From contig CM035234.1 of the NCBI GenBank assembly GCA_020226215.1, positions 18,132,713 to 18,196,712 of the forward strand: 64,000 nucleotides of DNA, read 5' to 3'. This DNA is from Sindora glabra (lineage: Eukaryota > Streptophyta > Magnoliopsida > Fabales > Fabaceae). The translations under genes were made by a program, and so were the position numbers. Shown here piece after piece: positions 12,279-23,340 of this stretch (position 1 is the stretch's first letter; each line of letters starts with the position of its first letter). The notes under the pieces were generated by a model. It was given only the letters and a program-made list of their open reading frames with translations, did no database searches and was not told the origin of the DNA.

Positions 12279-12640
12279 ATTGCGGTGATGAATCAGATGA
12301 GGCTTGCAATGTTGATCTGGTTTTCCAACTTAATTCCGATCATATGCTTTTAGGGTATAATATCAAGGGCTTTTCTGATGTATTGAATAGAGGAGAAAAT
12401 GATCAATGCATGACCAGTGAAGCAAGACTTTCACTTGAATCCAAGTTTAAAACTGGTCAGGGTACATCAGACATGGTGTTAAAACAGAGCGTGGTGCACC
12501 CATTATCTGCTTCAGAATACTTTAACTCTGATGACCAATTGGAATTGGAGAAATACTTCAGCAGTGAATCCAAACCCAAAACAATGTCAGAAGAGGAGTT
12601 GGCAATGAAAGCAGAATGCTGCAGCAACCCTTGCTCAACC
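11886..12640 (+). pseudogene. TNL resistance gene, post-LRR (C-JID) fragment
   Basis: The sequence matches the C-terminal jelly-roll (C-JID) region that follows the LRRs in TIR-NBS-LRR immune receptors. In order: a FRNCMKLDE block, the usual N-C-LDE lead-in (11886-11912); FVFDKRIEFYLPGCKVPR (11986-12042), the PG-x-x-x-P box; then, after a frame change near 12060-12083, SKFMGFICCITVSEF and the K-WECKCC strand (12095-12190). The acidic segment DDCGDESDEAC and SDHMLLGYN follow (12274-12354), then a hydrophilic tail. In the family this region lies near the C-terminus of a cytosolic pathogen sensor. The frame shift, the TA microsatellite at 12239-12274 within the coding part and the absence of upstream domains mark it as a broken fragment. 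Confidence 0.65.
12239..12274. repeat. (TA)n microsatellite in the TNL fragment
   Basis: Alternating TA run, read as a YIYIYI stretch in the surrounding open frame. It sits where the C-JID to tail junction would be. Confidence 0.9.
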
Positions 12641-13751
12641 AATATTTTTAAAATTCGGTTCATCTATTCACCCGAGAAGATGAATGGGTTAAGATCGAAT
12701 TGATTTAATCGGTTAAATCAAATGGCTAAACCAATTGACACACACACACATATATATATATATGTATATATATACACACACACACATGAGAGTAAATATA
12801 ATATTTTCCTATTTATAAAGATAGTGATTATTACATTTAAATTTTATGAGTAACACTATTGATTGTTTATTTTTACAGTTATTATAATTATTATTTTTTA
12901 TTTATAATATTAAATTAAATGAAAAATATTGAAGTGAATTGATAAATTCTACCTAATCAATATTAAATATATACTTTATTTTCAATTATATCCTTCATTT
13001 TTACCTTAAGAAAAATTTGGAAAATATACATACATATTAATCTTAAATTTGAACTATAGGACCTCTAATTAATTTATCTGTCAAGTTTAATGTCAAATGA
13101 AGTTTGTTTGACTGGTCATTTACTGAATCGTGACACTTTGCTAAAACATTGGAAAAAGATATCACATTGACACAGTGCAGGATTGGAAAACCGCTTCAAA
13201 GATACCTGCCAATGTATTTGGTTTATCAAATTTTTGGTAAGTTTATCGTTTCAATACATTATATTTGTGCGACAGTTTTGAGCGGCTCATATATATTTGG
13301 GAAAAATACATGTAACTCTAAAGTATAACTTTACATCAAATAACTCCTCTAAACTTTTGAATCTTTTAAATAATTTCTCTAATTTTTTTTCAAAATATCA
13401 AAATGTTAGATTTAGAGTTAAAACAAATAGAATAATTTAACATGGTTTAGAATTAGGACTTAATATGTTAAATTTTTTTAATGATTTAGTGGCTGTTCTA
13501 TATTTAATGATAGTTTAAAATTGCCACTATATTTATTTTTTTTAAAAATTCAATAAATATTCATTCTCATCCTTTTATTCAATGTGAGAACTTTTAAATT
13601 CTTTAACTACTAATGGAATTTTCTTATTGTAATTGAAATTTGGTTTTTTAACTTTAGAAAGCTCTCTTTCTTGTTTTTGGAAATATTGTTGTTTTCATTT
13701 ATGTACCAACAAAGAATCTATATTAATTCTCAAATCTAAATTAGTTAATTG
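12641..13751. other. AT-rich filler between split TNL tail parts
   Basis: No gene is seen. A compound, partly palindromic (AC)n(TA)n microsatellite lies at 12741-12786. Together with the plastid pieces below, this region separates two parts of the TNL tail that are contiguous in copy 1. Confidence 0.5.
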
Positions 13752-13912
13752 CACGGGGTGCATGGAATCTTGTGTGAATTAGTAAGAACCGTCTTGCAAG
13801 GCTAAATACTCTTCAGTAACCGATAGTGAAATAGTACTATCAAGGAAGGGTGTAAAGAATGCCCACGGGGATGAAATAAAATATGAAATCGTAAGCTCTC
13901 AAGCTTGCAGTT
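13752..13912 (+). pseudogene. rrn23: Plastid 23S rRNA fragment in nuclear DNA (NUPT)
   Basis: The stretch matches, by recall, the conserved plastid 23S segment containing TGTGTGAATCAGCAAGG, CTTGCAAGGCTAAATACTC and ACCGATAGCGAA..TAGTACC. Observed here are TGTGTGAATTAGTAAGAACC, CTTGCAAGGCTAAATACTC, ACCGATAGTGAAATAGTACT and ATCGTAAGCTCTCAAGC. Most differences are C-to-T or G-to-A, the usual decay of nuclear plastid inserts. The match fades after about 13912. Confidence 0.75.
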
Positions 13913-13977
13913 AAAGCTAAAGGCTCTTTCCAAAAGGTGTGAATGCAAATAAAAAACATCTCTTAGATAAGCTTCAC

Positions 13978-14206
13978 GGTCCATAAGGGCAAAAAGAATT
14001 TCTAGTGGAGTGGTAAAATGCGTAGAGATAAAAAAGAACACCAACGATGAAAGCAAGCACTTTGCTAGGGCCAACATTAATACCAAGACATGAAAGTTAG
14101 GGAAGTGAATGAGATTAAATACCCCAATAGTCCTAGCCATAAACAACGGATATTAGGTGTTGTGCGTATCAACCCGTGTTGTGTTGTAACTAACACATTG
14201 AGTATT
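13978..14206 (+). pseudogene. rrn16: Plastid 16S rRNA fragment in nuclear DNA (NUPT)
   Basis: Matches recalled plastid 16S rRNA in the 650-880 region: GTGGAGTGGTAAAATGCGTA, AAAGAACACCAACGATGAAA, GATTAAATACCCCAATAGTC, CCTAGCCATAAAC and TGCGTATCAACCCGTG. The residues around the universally conserved ATTAGATACCC are recognisable. Substitutions are again mainly C-to-T or G-to-A. It lies in the same orientation about 65 bases after the 23S piece, the reverse of the rrn16-rrn23 order in the plastid operon. Confidence 0.85.
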
Positions 14207-14339
14207 TTATTGCTCTAACTAATTTTCCACCTTTTCCGAGTGTAATTTCTATAGATTCTTCTTTTTGATCAATCAAAACCCCTTTCCCAAACTATATAAG
14301 CTTCTTCCAAAGCACACAATTTTCTAGATGTGGATTTTT

Positions 14340-14398
14340 ACAATTGTATGGATTTGGCAACATACATTGCATATGAGCTGACATTAATTGCATAGATG
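14340..14398 (+). pseudogene. TNL tail fragment, displaced 3' part
   Basis: 59 bases nearly identical to 11157-11215 (about two differences), including the in-frame GYNCMDLATYIAYE-type reading and the closing TAG. In copy 1 this lies about 125 bases after the part equivalent to 12640; here it lies 1.7 kb away, beyond the plastid rRNA pieces. Confidence 0.6.
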
Positions 14399-16180
14399 TG
14401 TTCTAAGTAAGTGAATTAGTTTCACTTTTTAGCTTTGCTGATGATTTCTTTTTGTAACTGTTGTCTTGCACAGCTTCCTTCCTCATGGGGTGGGCATACA
14501 GGACCATGACAAAATCCAATCTTTGAATAAATTACTGTAAGGAACTCAGTAACTACTATAAGCACTCGTAGAGAGAAGTCTTCCCGGTGATGGCCAGCAT
14601 CTTTAATGCATACATCATCAGTGTTTAGCACTATTTATCAACGATTTAAATACTTGGTGTTGTTTATGTCAACATATTTTTCTGTCAATTTTTACTAATA
14701 ATCTATATGTGTTCTTTTGTTTTTACTTGTTGAGAAAGTGAAGTTTAATTTGGAAAATGTAACAGAAAAAGTAGCGATGGTCATGGAAAATGTTTAAGTA
14801 GTTGAAAAAGAATTAGATGATAAAAAGACGCACCAGATGTCCAAAATTGTCAGGAAAACAAATCTATGCATTGCTAAACTCTTGCATCAAGTTTCTGAAT
14901 TTTTTGACTTTATATCATAATGACCAATCTATTTCATATCCAATTTTAGTCCTCAAATATCACATATCCCATTCACTATATCTGACTTTAGTGTGTGCTT
15001 TTGTGATGCAACTTGAAAAACAGATTAGGGCATATTGATAGCCATACTATAATATACATACGGTTTTATGTAAATAATTGCATTATATCATTCATCATAT
15101 CTAATTATGTACAAGTTGCTCCATTAGGTCTGTAGGTTAGGTTACGGTTGTTCATTTTATATAGGTAATTGCAGAAGAGATTGAAAAGTTTAAACAATTT
15201 TTCAGGGATTGATTCTACTCGGGATCATGGCCACTTCTTGTGAAGAACATGAAATGTTCAATGAAGCAGTGGAATCGGGCAGCTTCCGGCGAGGTTCAAC
15301 TTTTACAAGTTTCAATTTGGTGGCAAAGCCTGGATTTTTAATATAATTAATGTTGTTTTTCTTCCTGGACAAGCTAGTTGGCTGTGACCTCCATGTTTTC
15401 CATTTTGAAATATGATTATGACCAACATATCAGAAGATTTCTAGCTCATATTTTTCTTCTGTATTGGGAAGTCGAAAGTAATTAAATAGAGGTGTATCAC
15501 ATAGTCTTCAAGAAGTTCACACAGGCAGCAATACTTGCAGGCGGTCTTGTAACATATATCAAAAGCCTTAGTCAGCTGCCAATGTCCAATGTAAAATTGT
15601 CCAGTGTATTGTATTTTGCTAATGATTAATTTCTACTTTATATTAAGTTACCATAAATTTGTTACCTGAACAAAAAGGACCTAGAGCTCTAGCTTTCCTT
15701 CTTTTTTTTTTTTGGTCAAAAAGGTATATTGATAAAAGAATGACATATTATTTATATTTATAATAAAAAAATAATTCATGAAGGCACGTACATTTATAGT
15801 TAAGTATTTTTAAAATTTTTATATTTAATATTAAATAAATAAAATATTTTTTATTTTAATATTTTATAATTATGTTTATGGAGAAAACCATTTTCCATCC
15901 AAATGGAGTTAAGACTATCCTTATAATGCAGGGAGATTGTACAAGATCCCCAAAAAAAAAAAGAAAAAAAAAACATTTTCTTAATTGATATATTTTACCA
16001 CCAAATCATGAGAAGGCCGAGCGTGGTTGGCGTGCAATATCAAATAATAAAAGATGGTGGTGAAAAGTACAGTGATGAAGAACCAAGTCAGTAATTTCCC
16101 TAACCAAACAATGGATACATGTCAAGACATTAAATTCGTCCTTTTAACAAAAAAGTGTAAATAATTAATTGTTTCCAGTT
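14399..16180. other. Intergenic region, no supported gene
   Basis: AT-rich with short frames only. A minus-strand 69-codon frame (14422-14631) and a plus-strand 39-codon ATG frame at 15227-15346 have fairly balanced composition, but no domain, signal or splice context supports them. Poly-A and poly-T runs occur near 15700 and 15950. Confidence 0.4.
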
Positions 16181-16966
16181 TGAAATACAAGCACAAGTAA
16201 CCATACATACTTTACAGAAGTAACAACAGAGACACAGACTCACTTGAAGCTAAACACAAGATGAAAACGATTTTGAAGCTTCTAATTCGCAAAATTATAT
16301 ATTACATAACGATGATGACAGACATAATCAGGTAGCAGAAAATTGGAAACTGAGATGAACATTCATACAAGCATTATAGTCACTGTACATAAATGTTGTC
16401 TGATTGAAGCACTGTAGTCTCTATATATCTTCAGCAAGTAAATGGAAGGAAAAATATTCCACTGCTAAACTGTCTATCAGTTTCTTCCCTTCCGATTTCC
16501 ATTCTTTAACACTGGTAACTCTGAGTGGATTCAGATAATATTTAGACAGTGAAAACTACTGATTGTTATTTTAACGATATGTCTAATGTCATGATTAACG
16601 GACTTTTATCAGGAAATGCAGAACAAAAATGCAAAAGGAATGTACACTATAGCACACCCTATCCTGGGAATTATAATATAAATGCATGAGTCATAATCAT
16701 CATTATATTTTCTACAAGAAAACAAGGAATGATATACTGCCTGGTGGGGTTACCAAAAGAATTTGTTAGGATTTCAAAGGAATGGAAATACGTCAAAATT
16801 GATAAACATGATAACGAATAAACTATCTTTTATTGGCTACATGCTCTGGCCAATCCAATCGGCGTAAAATTTCTTACCCCATAAGGCAATGCACTTGGTT
16901 GCCAATTGGCACCAAAATACCTAAAAAACAAAAAATAGACAAACAAGTCAACAGAACTAAACTATC
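16181..16966 (-). other. 3' flank of the PPR gene
   Basis: Non-coding sequence downstream of the PPR stop codon. AATAAAA on the minus strand at 16828-16834 lies about 130 bases past the stop and is a plausible polyadenylation signal. Nothing else is recognised. Confidence 0.4.
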
Positions 16967-17990
16967 TCATCCTTGGTCTTCTGTGTCCGAAAGCATCAGA
17001 TCCTGTGATGCAGCAAAACCCCAAGCTTCCATCATCCCATGTATTCTTCGTGCATCCTGCATAAATCTACCAGCAATAAGACTCTTAATGATTCTCTCAA
17101 AATCATCTGCTCTTAATTCGTCCTTCCTTGCTTCCAGAACACCCAGAGATTGAAGGGCCTTTTTCTCAACCCCAGCACTTGCATACATATCACACAGACT
17201 CACTTGAAGCTTAAGAGGAGGAGCTTCACCTTGTTGAGCAATTTTTCCTAAAATCTGCTCAACCTCATCAACAAGCTGCATTTTTACGAACCAGTCCACA
17301 AGAACAGTGTAAGTGGCAACTCCAGGCTCAAAGCCCCCTTCCTCCAGATTCAAAAGAAGATTCAAGGCCTTGTCCAACAAATTTTTTTTCTCATAAGCTG
17401 CAATCATGCTGGCAGTGCACCTATCATCTGGCTTTTGCCCAAGTCTCATCATCTCATCAAAGGTTCTTCTTGCCTGATCTGGGTCACCTGCCATCCCAAA
17501 AGCCTCCACAACCAGAGTACATGACTCCAAACTCAGGAAAACCTGCCAAACTCATTGTCATTGAAATTTGTTCAACACCAACATCATCACCACATTGAGC
17601 AAAAGATCGGAGCAATGCTATGTATATTTCCTCTGTGGGTTTGATGCCTCTTGTCTTCATCTCCCTCATCAAAATCTCACCGTCCTTAGGTTGGCCAGCA
17701 TTTAAATATGCCATGATCATCGCATTGTAGAAATTCATGTTTGGACGACAGCCCTGAATCTTCAAGGTTCCAAATGCTTCTTTGGCACGTTGAAGATGAC
17801 CTGCCTTGCTGTACATTTGAACCAAGGTGTTGGCTATTAAAGCATCTTGTAAAATGCCATTTTCATCCATCTTCTTAAGAATCCTCTCAGCATCATCCAA
17901 TCGTCTCCCTTGAGCATGAATATCAATAAGCTTAGCGTAGTCACGAGTACTTGCTTGGAAGGACTCTTCAGTCAATGCAATTTCTGCTAC

Positions 17991-18902
17991 CTGTAAGTGT
18001 AGAATTGAGACCAACTAAAACTAGAATCCAATATGGCCTCATTTCATTCCATATTGGGTTACAGTAATTCACTTTATGAAATATCCGAGCATAATCATAT
18101 ATGAATGCTCTTACAAATGTCATAAGCAGTATATACAATTGTCTTCCTAGGACCTTTACCATTAAATACGAAGGCTCCTACAATGTCATAGGCAGTATAT
18201 ACATGTGTCTTCCTAGGACCTTCACTGCTAGAAAACGAAAAATTTTATGACAAGTTGACATCACACCCCGAAAGTAGTGAACAATTTAACATAGGCATAT
18301 AAATTACTACAGCCAGCTAATGATTTTTATCAAAATTCAAGATAATGAATTCCGAGTGACAAAGAGTCAAGCTTCTTAATAATTGACAGAGTAATGATGC
18401 AATTGAAGGTTCATGTTCAATGAAAATGCTTAACCAGCTTCCCCCTCTTCAATGCATGAACATTGCAATTATACACATACATATGACACAACACTCAAAT
18501 TAAAGTAAGACATACAAAACAAAAGCAAGTTTTATGGATGACATATTTCAAGGAACAACACCCAGACATTTTAGCAAACAAAGAACTGAGTCAGTCAGCA
18601 ATCATAGTGAGATTGGCGAATCAAATATTTTCAACTTTAAATTCAGATAATGTGGTGTCTGATGAAGCTGGAGAAGAGGGCTCATATATTGAAAGTCAAA
18701 ACCAAAATTGGTAATAAATCACATATATAGAGGATTATTTATATCAAACTTGGAAATAATTATATGATGAACTGAAGTTTCAGAACACAAGCATATACAA
18801 CATGGACTTTAAAAGATTTCAGTATTTTAACAAACCAAATAGGCTAGGTTGTAGTAGGCAGAAGCAACAAAGTGAAAGATATAAAACTAATCTATCATTT
18901 AC
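17991..18902 (-). other. Intron of the PPR gene
   Basis: A 912-base phase-0 intron. The donor reads CTCAAG|GTAAATG (18903/18902) and the acceptor CTTACAG|GTAGCAG (17991/17990). Joining gives LYLK followed by VAEIALTEESFQ in one continuous frame. It contains a diverged tandem duplication at 18117-18227. Confidence 0.8.
18117..18227. repeat. Tandem duplication in the PPR intron
   Basis: Two units about 67 bases apart share tgtcata(a/g)gcagtatatac and tgtcttcctaggacctt. Confidence 0.75.
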
Positions 18903-19987
18903 CTTGAGGTACAGAGGTGTATTCTTTTTCAATGCATCAAGCAAATTGATCCAATCAGCCCTGCCAGGTTGGAGAAGCTCTGTCCACTCAGCCAGCAACC
19001 TAGATGGATCATCCTCCTGGTTCAATGAAAGAATATCCTCAGTGACAAGTTTGCATTTCCCAATTATTGGCTTGGGTTCCTGTGGCCACGTAATTTCCCC
19101 TGCTTCATGAATCTTGTCAGCCACTTCTGCCCATTTAGGAGCAGAGAGATCAAGCCCATATATCTTGTACCTAATCTTGCCTCTTCTCTTGGGAAGGGTA
19201 ACTTCCTTATGTTTATCTTCAACCTCAGCCTCAGTAACATAAACCCCTTTGCTCACTGTTGCTCCATTCTGTTTTTCTTCTTCAGCTTGTGCATTTTCCC
19301 TCAGCTCCTCCAGACTCTCATAGAACTCACTTTCCTCCATTTTTCTCGTGCCCATTTGAATCTAAGCTCTCTAAGCATATCCCCACGAATACCAACTTCA
19401 CCAGCAAACCTGCACATCTCCTTAACTTCATCGCACTGTAGGAAACCCTTCATTTTCTCCTTCTTCCTTTCCTTATTCATATCATCCAAGACCACATTGC
19501 TCACCTCCCACACTGTCCTCCACAAATCTTCACTGAAATCTTGTGAAGAAGCCACAGTTGTAGCATCAAGTATCTGCTTAAGTCCGCCATTTTCCACTTC
19601 AGACAAGACTTTATCAATGATTATCAATAGCATTCCATCAATAGTTTGCTTATCAGAATCCGGGTATGCTTGGGTGATCTTCTTTCGCATTATCCATACA
19701 AATCATGACAAAAACTCATTCATTGTCCCATCATCATATTCTTCCTCAGAAGAAGCAAGTTTTGGGTCCGTGGAGGAATGCGTGTATCGAGAGGAATTGA
19801 ATTGAAGGAGTTGAAAGGAAGTGTAGACATGAGTGCGTTTAATAGACTGAAAAAATGATGTTGGAGCCGGGAGTGTGGCATTCCTTTGCAAATGGGAGGA
19901 CAAAGGGAGTAAATCAGACTCGCAGTGGAGTTTAGGTAGCCTGTTGACTGTATGCATATGCCTAGATATTGAACTCCTCCAACTCAT

Positions 19988-20640
19988 GGCTTAGCGAAAT
20001 GCTTTTTCAAATTTTCGGAATGGAAAATGCTTTTAGTCACAGAAAGAAAAGTAGGATTCACAACAGATGAGAAGGTGAACAATCAACTTAATTGGTTGAG
20101 CCAGAAGACGGCTTTTGCAGTGCTATTGTAAAGATGTGGAGCGGCTAGAGCTCTCCTTCCCTTTCGTAGGATTCCACAGTGTAGTCAGTTCTTCAATCCT
20201 AAACGTAAGCTATTTCCCCGCTTACATCGTAGGAATTCAAATTTCTGAAAATGTCAAGGACATGGTGACTAAAGCCCTACATCAACGAAAACCAAAGTGC
20301 TACAAGTCAGAATTTAGAAAATTTTAAAATTGAATAACCCATAACAAACAGCAAAGAATTCAACCAAAAATTACAAAGAAATTTCAAATCAAATCAAAAG
20401 AAAAAAAGAATCACAGTTGTAAACCAAAAAAAGAAGAAAAAAAAGGGAGATGTCATTCATCTCTGTTCTAACGACTAATGGAAAGTAAGAAGGGATTCGG
20501 AGAAGTAAGTGGTTTGGAGTGTACTCACAGAGTTAGAAGCTATGGGTTGGTAGCAGCGCTATTGAAGTGACCGCAATGGAGGCTTTCTGGCTGAGGCGTG
20601 AAGCTCAGTTTGTAACTTGGAATTTGCGATGGGAATGTGA
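19988..20640 (-). other. 5' flank and likely leader of the PPR gene
   Basis: Sequence upstream of the PPR start. It is less AT-rich than the surroundings around 20520-20640. On the minus strand AACTCT|GTGAGTAC near 20530 looks like a donor site, so a non-coding first exon with a leader intron ending shortly before 19987 is possible. No clear TATA box is seen. Confidence 0.35.
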
Positions 20641-20763
20641 AGTTAAGAATTGTTTTATCTTAAAAATAAAATTGGGTAGCATAAAATCTATCTTAATTCA
20701 AATAAGTTTAATGTGATATGAAAATTCATATTATTTTACTTTGACAATTTAATTCTAGTGAGG

Positions 20764-20960
20764 ATTTAATTTCCTCCAATATTCCCATATTTTTTACATA
20801 AAAAATATTAATTTCGTTCAATCAAACATAATAATAAATGGGGAAGTACTTCGAGTTTATGGTTGTCTAATATTTATATTTATAGCTCTCACAAAGAAAA
20901 CCCTTTTCCGTTTTTTTTTTATTTAACTCATAACATGAAGCTTTGCAATGTTATGTCTGG
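20764..20960 (+). repeat. R-repeat copy
   Basis: Begins taatttcctccaatattccc and continues with the cgagtttat, atagctctca and taactcataac segments found in the same order at 41714, 44204 and 53594. Confidence 0.5.
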
Positions 20961-21035
20961 GAATTGGGCTATAAAATACGAGTGACAAGCATGAAGAATT
21001 CATTCAAAAATAATGGCTTGTGCGGATAGTGATTA

Positions 21036-22595
21036 GGAAGTGTTTGATTCACAAAATTTTACATTTCTAGAAAAATATATATTTTTGAGAATTCAATTTT
21101 TGAGAATTTAATTTTTGAGAATCATATTTTTTGAAATGTAACATTCTTAGATTCAATATAAATATTGTTAGAGATACTTTCTCAAATTATTAGATATATT
21201 ATATTCTTATATTTGATTCATACTTTATGTTTTTGAAAATCTTGTTAGTTTTTCAAAGATAGTCCTATCCATTTTTTTTAATTATAATTTATAATAAATC
21301 AAAATATTAACTTTTGATCACCTAATATATTAATAATTTGAATTATTTTTAATTAAAACATGATAAATATTTTATATATAATATATTAAAATTGTTAAGA
21401 ATATAAAATTTTAATATAATTAATTAACTTGCACCTTGAAATAATCTAAATGAATTCAATGAAATTTCATTGAAGGATTTTATCTAGAATATCATAGGAT
21501 TTTTCAATATCTCACAACTAGAATCAACTAACTCTTGTCTATAATTGTAAGCTTGCAACTTTTACCTTCCCCAAATCACTTTCACATTCTAAAACTTGAA
21601 TTATTGTTATAATAATCTCAACTCCAATTAAAACCCCTTTATATAATTAATCAAAATTATTAAATGAGTTAGACAAGTTAACATATTTAATAAACGGGTT
21701 AAGATAATATGACACATCATTATTTGATTTAAATTTAAGTTAAACTTATTCAGGGTATTATTATCATTTGATATGGTACGAATCTAACACAGGAACATGA
21801 ATTGTCACTCTTAACAAGAATACAAAAATTAAATTAAACTTTTATCATTTAATTTGTATAAAAACTCTTTTAATTTTTCTTTCATATAAAAATTATAAAT
21901 TTTAATAAAATAATTTACAAAATATAATTTTTTTTTAAAAATATAAGAGTATGACTGGTTTGCATTTTTACGAGTTTTGTAAAAAAATTATGTTATTAAC
22001 TTTTTTTATTTAAAGTTGTAGGTTGATATAAAAATGAAAAATTATTGAAGAATTTTTATTACAAATTTAAACAATAGAGTTTTTACTTTTCATATATTTA
22101 TTGCATATAAAATTTGAATAAATTTATATTATTTTATAAAATTTTTAAGGTTTAATATAGGAAAACTACTTTTATAACTTGTATATTATTTTTTTTGTAA
22201 AAATCTTATAAAATAATACAAAATTAATAACACCATATTAACATAGAGTTCCTAAGAAAATTTTTTTTCCTTCAAGTGACTTTATTTTGTTGACAAAAAT
22301 AGATGACAAATGTTAAAAATTAAAGACTTATTATCATATTATATAACATGCAACAAAGTCTAATTTGTACCATAGAAACCTTTCAGTAAAAGATGAGGGT
22401 AAAATTGTTCTTTTGTTTTGAGATCAATATTTTTATCTTATGGGAATTTAGAATATCACTCTCTAATGGGAATATTTAAGAGGAAAATTGGGTTTTAAAA
22501 TATTTCTAAAAATATTATATTCTTGGATAAATTTTTTAAAATTTTAAACTATAATGTAATATTTTCATAAAATATTTTGAGAACCAAATACTCCC
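21036..22595. mobile_element. Non-autonomous DNA element, PIF/Harbinger-like (1)
   Basis: The left end GGAAGTGTTTGATTCACAAA matches the complement of the right end, GGGAGTATTTGGTTCTCAAA, at 16 of 20 positions. The flanking triplets TTA (21033-21035) and TCA (22596-22598) fit a decayed 3-bp TWA target site. The 1.56-kb interior is AT-rich and has no transposase frame. The superfamily call rests only on terminus style and target length; hAT is an alternative. Confidence 0.5.
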
Positions 22596-22717
22596 TCAAG
22601 GAAAAGAGAGGAGAAATGAACACGATGAGTTATCTTTTATTTATGGGTTTTCAAGGGTGCGTTTGCATTAGGAGTCTTTTTGTTTTCATTTTTGTAAAAA
22701 ACAGAAAACTTATAAGA

Positions 22718-22975
22718 AAATAGTTTGGGTAACTTTTATCATTTTTATTTTCTAAAAGAGGGAGTTCCAATTCCTAAAAATTTAGAAAATAATAAAAAAG
22801 TGATTATTTAGAAAATAAATAAATAGTTTGGGTAACTTTTTATCATTTTTAGAAAATAAAAAAGTGATTATTTAGAAAAAATTTAGAAAATAAATAAATA
22901 GTTTGGGTAACTTTTATCATTTTAATTTTCTATGTTTTCATTTCTAAAAAGTGATTATTTAGAATTATTTACATT
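22718..22975. repeat. Three-copy tandem repeat
   Basis: Units start with agtttgggtaacttttatca near 22721, 22831 and 22900 and include gtgattatttagaaaa. The spacing is irregular because of deletions. Confidence 0.75.
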
Positions 22976-23019
22976 TATTATAAAAATTTATCATTTATTT
23001 CTACTAATCAATAATTCTT

Positions 23020-23340
23020 GCCTCCATTGATGCCAACACTTCCACCATTGCTATTGCTCTCGTTGCCTTCACTTTGATTGTCATATGACTGCCACTACTA
23101 TCATTACATTCACTACTATCACCTTTATCTCCATGCATGGTAATCACACTTTCTATTACCACCACCACCATCATTTCGACCTCAATCATTACCTTCATCT
23201 TTAGCCACCACCATCATCACTTTTAATTCCACCCTCCCTCCACCTTCACTATAGCCCTGCTATTGTTACTTTCACTTTTACTATTACTACTACCACCCCA
23301 CCACATCCTCCAACAATAACACCAATGCTACTATCATCAT
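23020..23340. repeat. Strand-biased ACC/ATC triplet-rich tract
   Basis: An imperfect run of ccacca, catcat, ctacta and similar triplets, rich in C and nearly free of G on this strand. The open frame on the other strand (23004-23198) is a by-product of the triplet bias. Confidence 0.6.

Larger units (their letters stand above)
16967..19987 (-). pseudogene. P-class PPR protein gene with three disabling lesions
   Basis: Two coding exons (19987-18903 and 17990-16967) joined by a phase-0 intron add up to 703 codons including the stop. The start (MSWRSSISRHMHTVNR) is Arg/Ser-rich without acids, fitting an organellar transit peptide. The first exon holds a conserved helical N-terminal domain; the second holds about eight P-type PPR repeats, e.g. 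NTLVQMYSKAGHLQRAKEAF and TYTVLVDWFVKMQLVDEVEQ. Such proteins bind organellar RNA. The layout resembles, from memory, Arabidopsis NFD5 (At1g19520/At1g19525), which I cannot verify. Lesions: an in-frame TGA at 19703-19705 (CGA expected), a missing base in the A-run at 19340-19344, and an extra base at 17529-17531. The two shifts cancel, and the rest stays open and protein-like. It is either a young pseudogene or a real gene with assembly errors. Confidence 0.85.

Noticed and set aside
12274..12310. DDCGDESDEAC as an LDL-receptor class A or glucosidase II beta motif
   Set aside because: The flanking sequence matches the TNL post-LRR region, and the other cysteines of an LDL-A repeat are missing.
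13802..14146. 114-codon minus-strand frame
   Set aside because: It is antisense to the plastid rRNA fragments.
14422..14631. Minus-strand 69-codon frame with Cys and a hydrophobic stretch, considered as a small secreted peptide
   Set aside because: The hydrophobic part is not at the N-terminus, the cysteine pattern fits no family I know, and no splice context supports an upstream signal exon.
15227..15346. 39-codon ATG frame (MATSCEEHEMFNEAVES)
   Set aside because: Balanced composition but too short, with no homologue recalled and no neighbouring exon.
16833..17153. 106-codon plus-strand open frame
   Set aside because: Antisense shadow of the last PPR exon.
19107..19805. 232-codon plus-strand open frame
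   Set aside because: It is the antisense shadow of PPR exon 1; the minus strand there carries the conserved protein.
23004..23198. Met/Val-rich minus-strand frame
   Set aside because: Product of the ACC/ATC triplet tract, not a gene.
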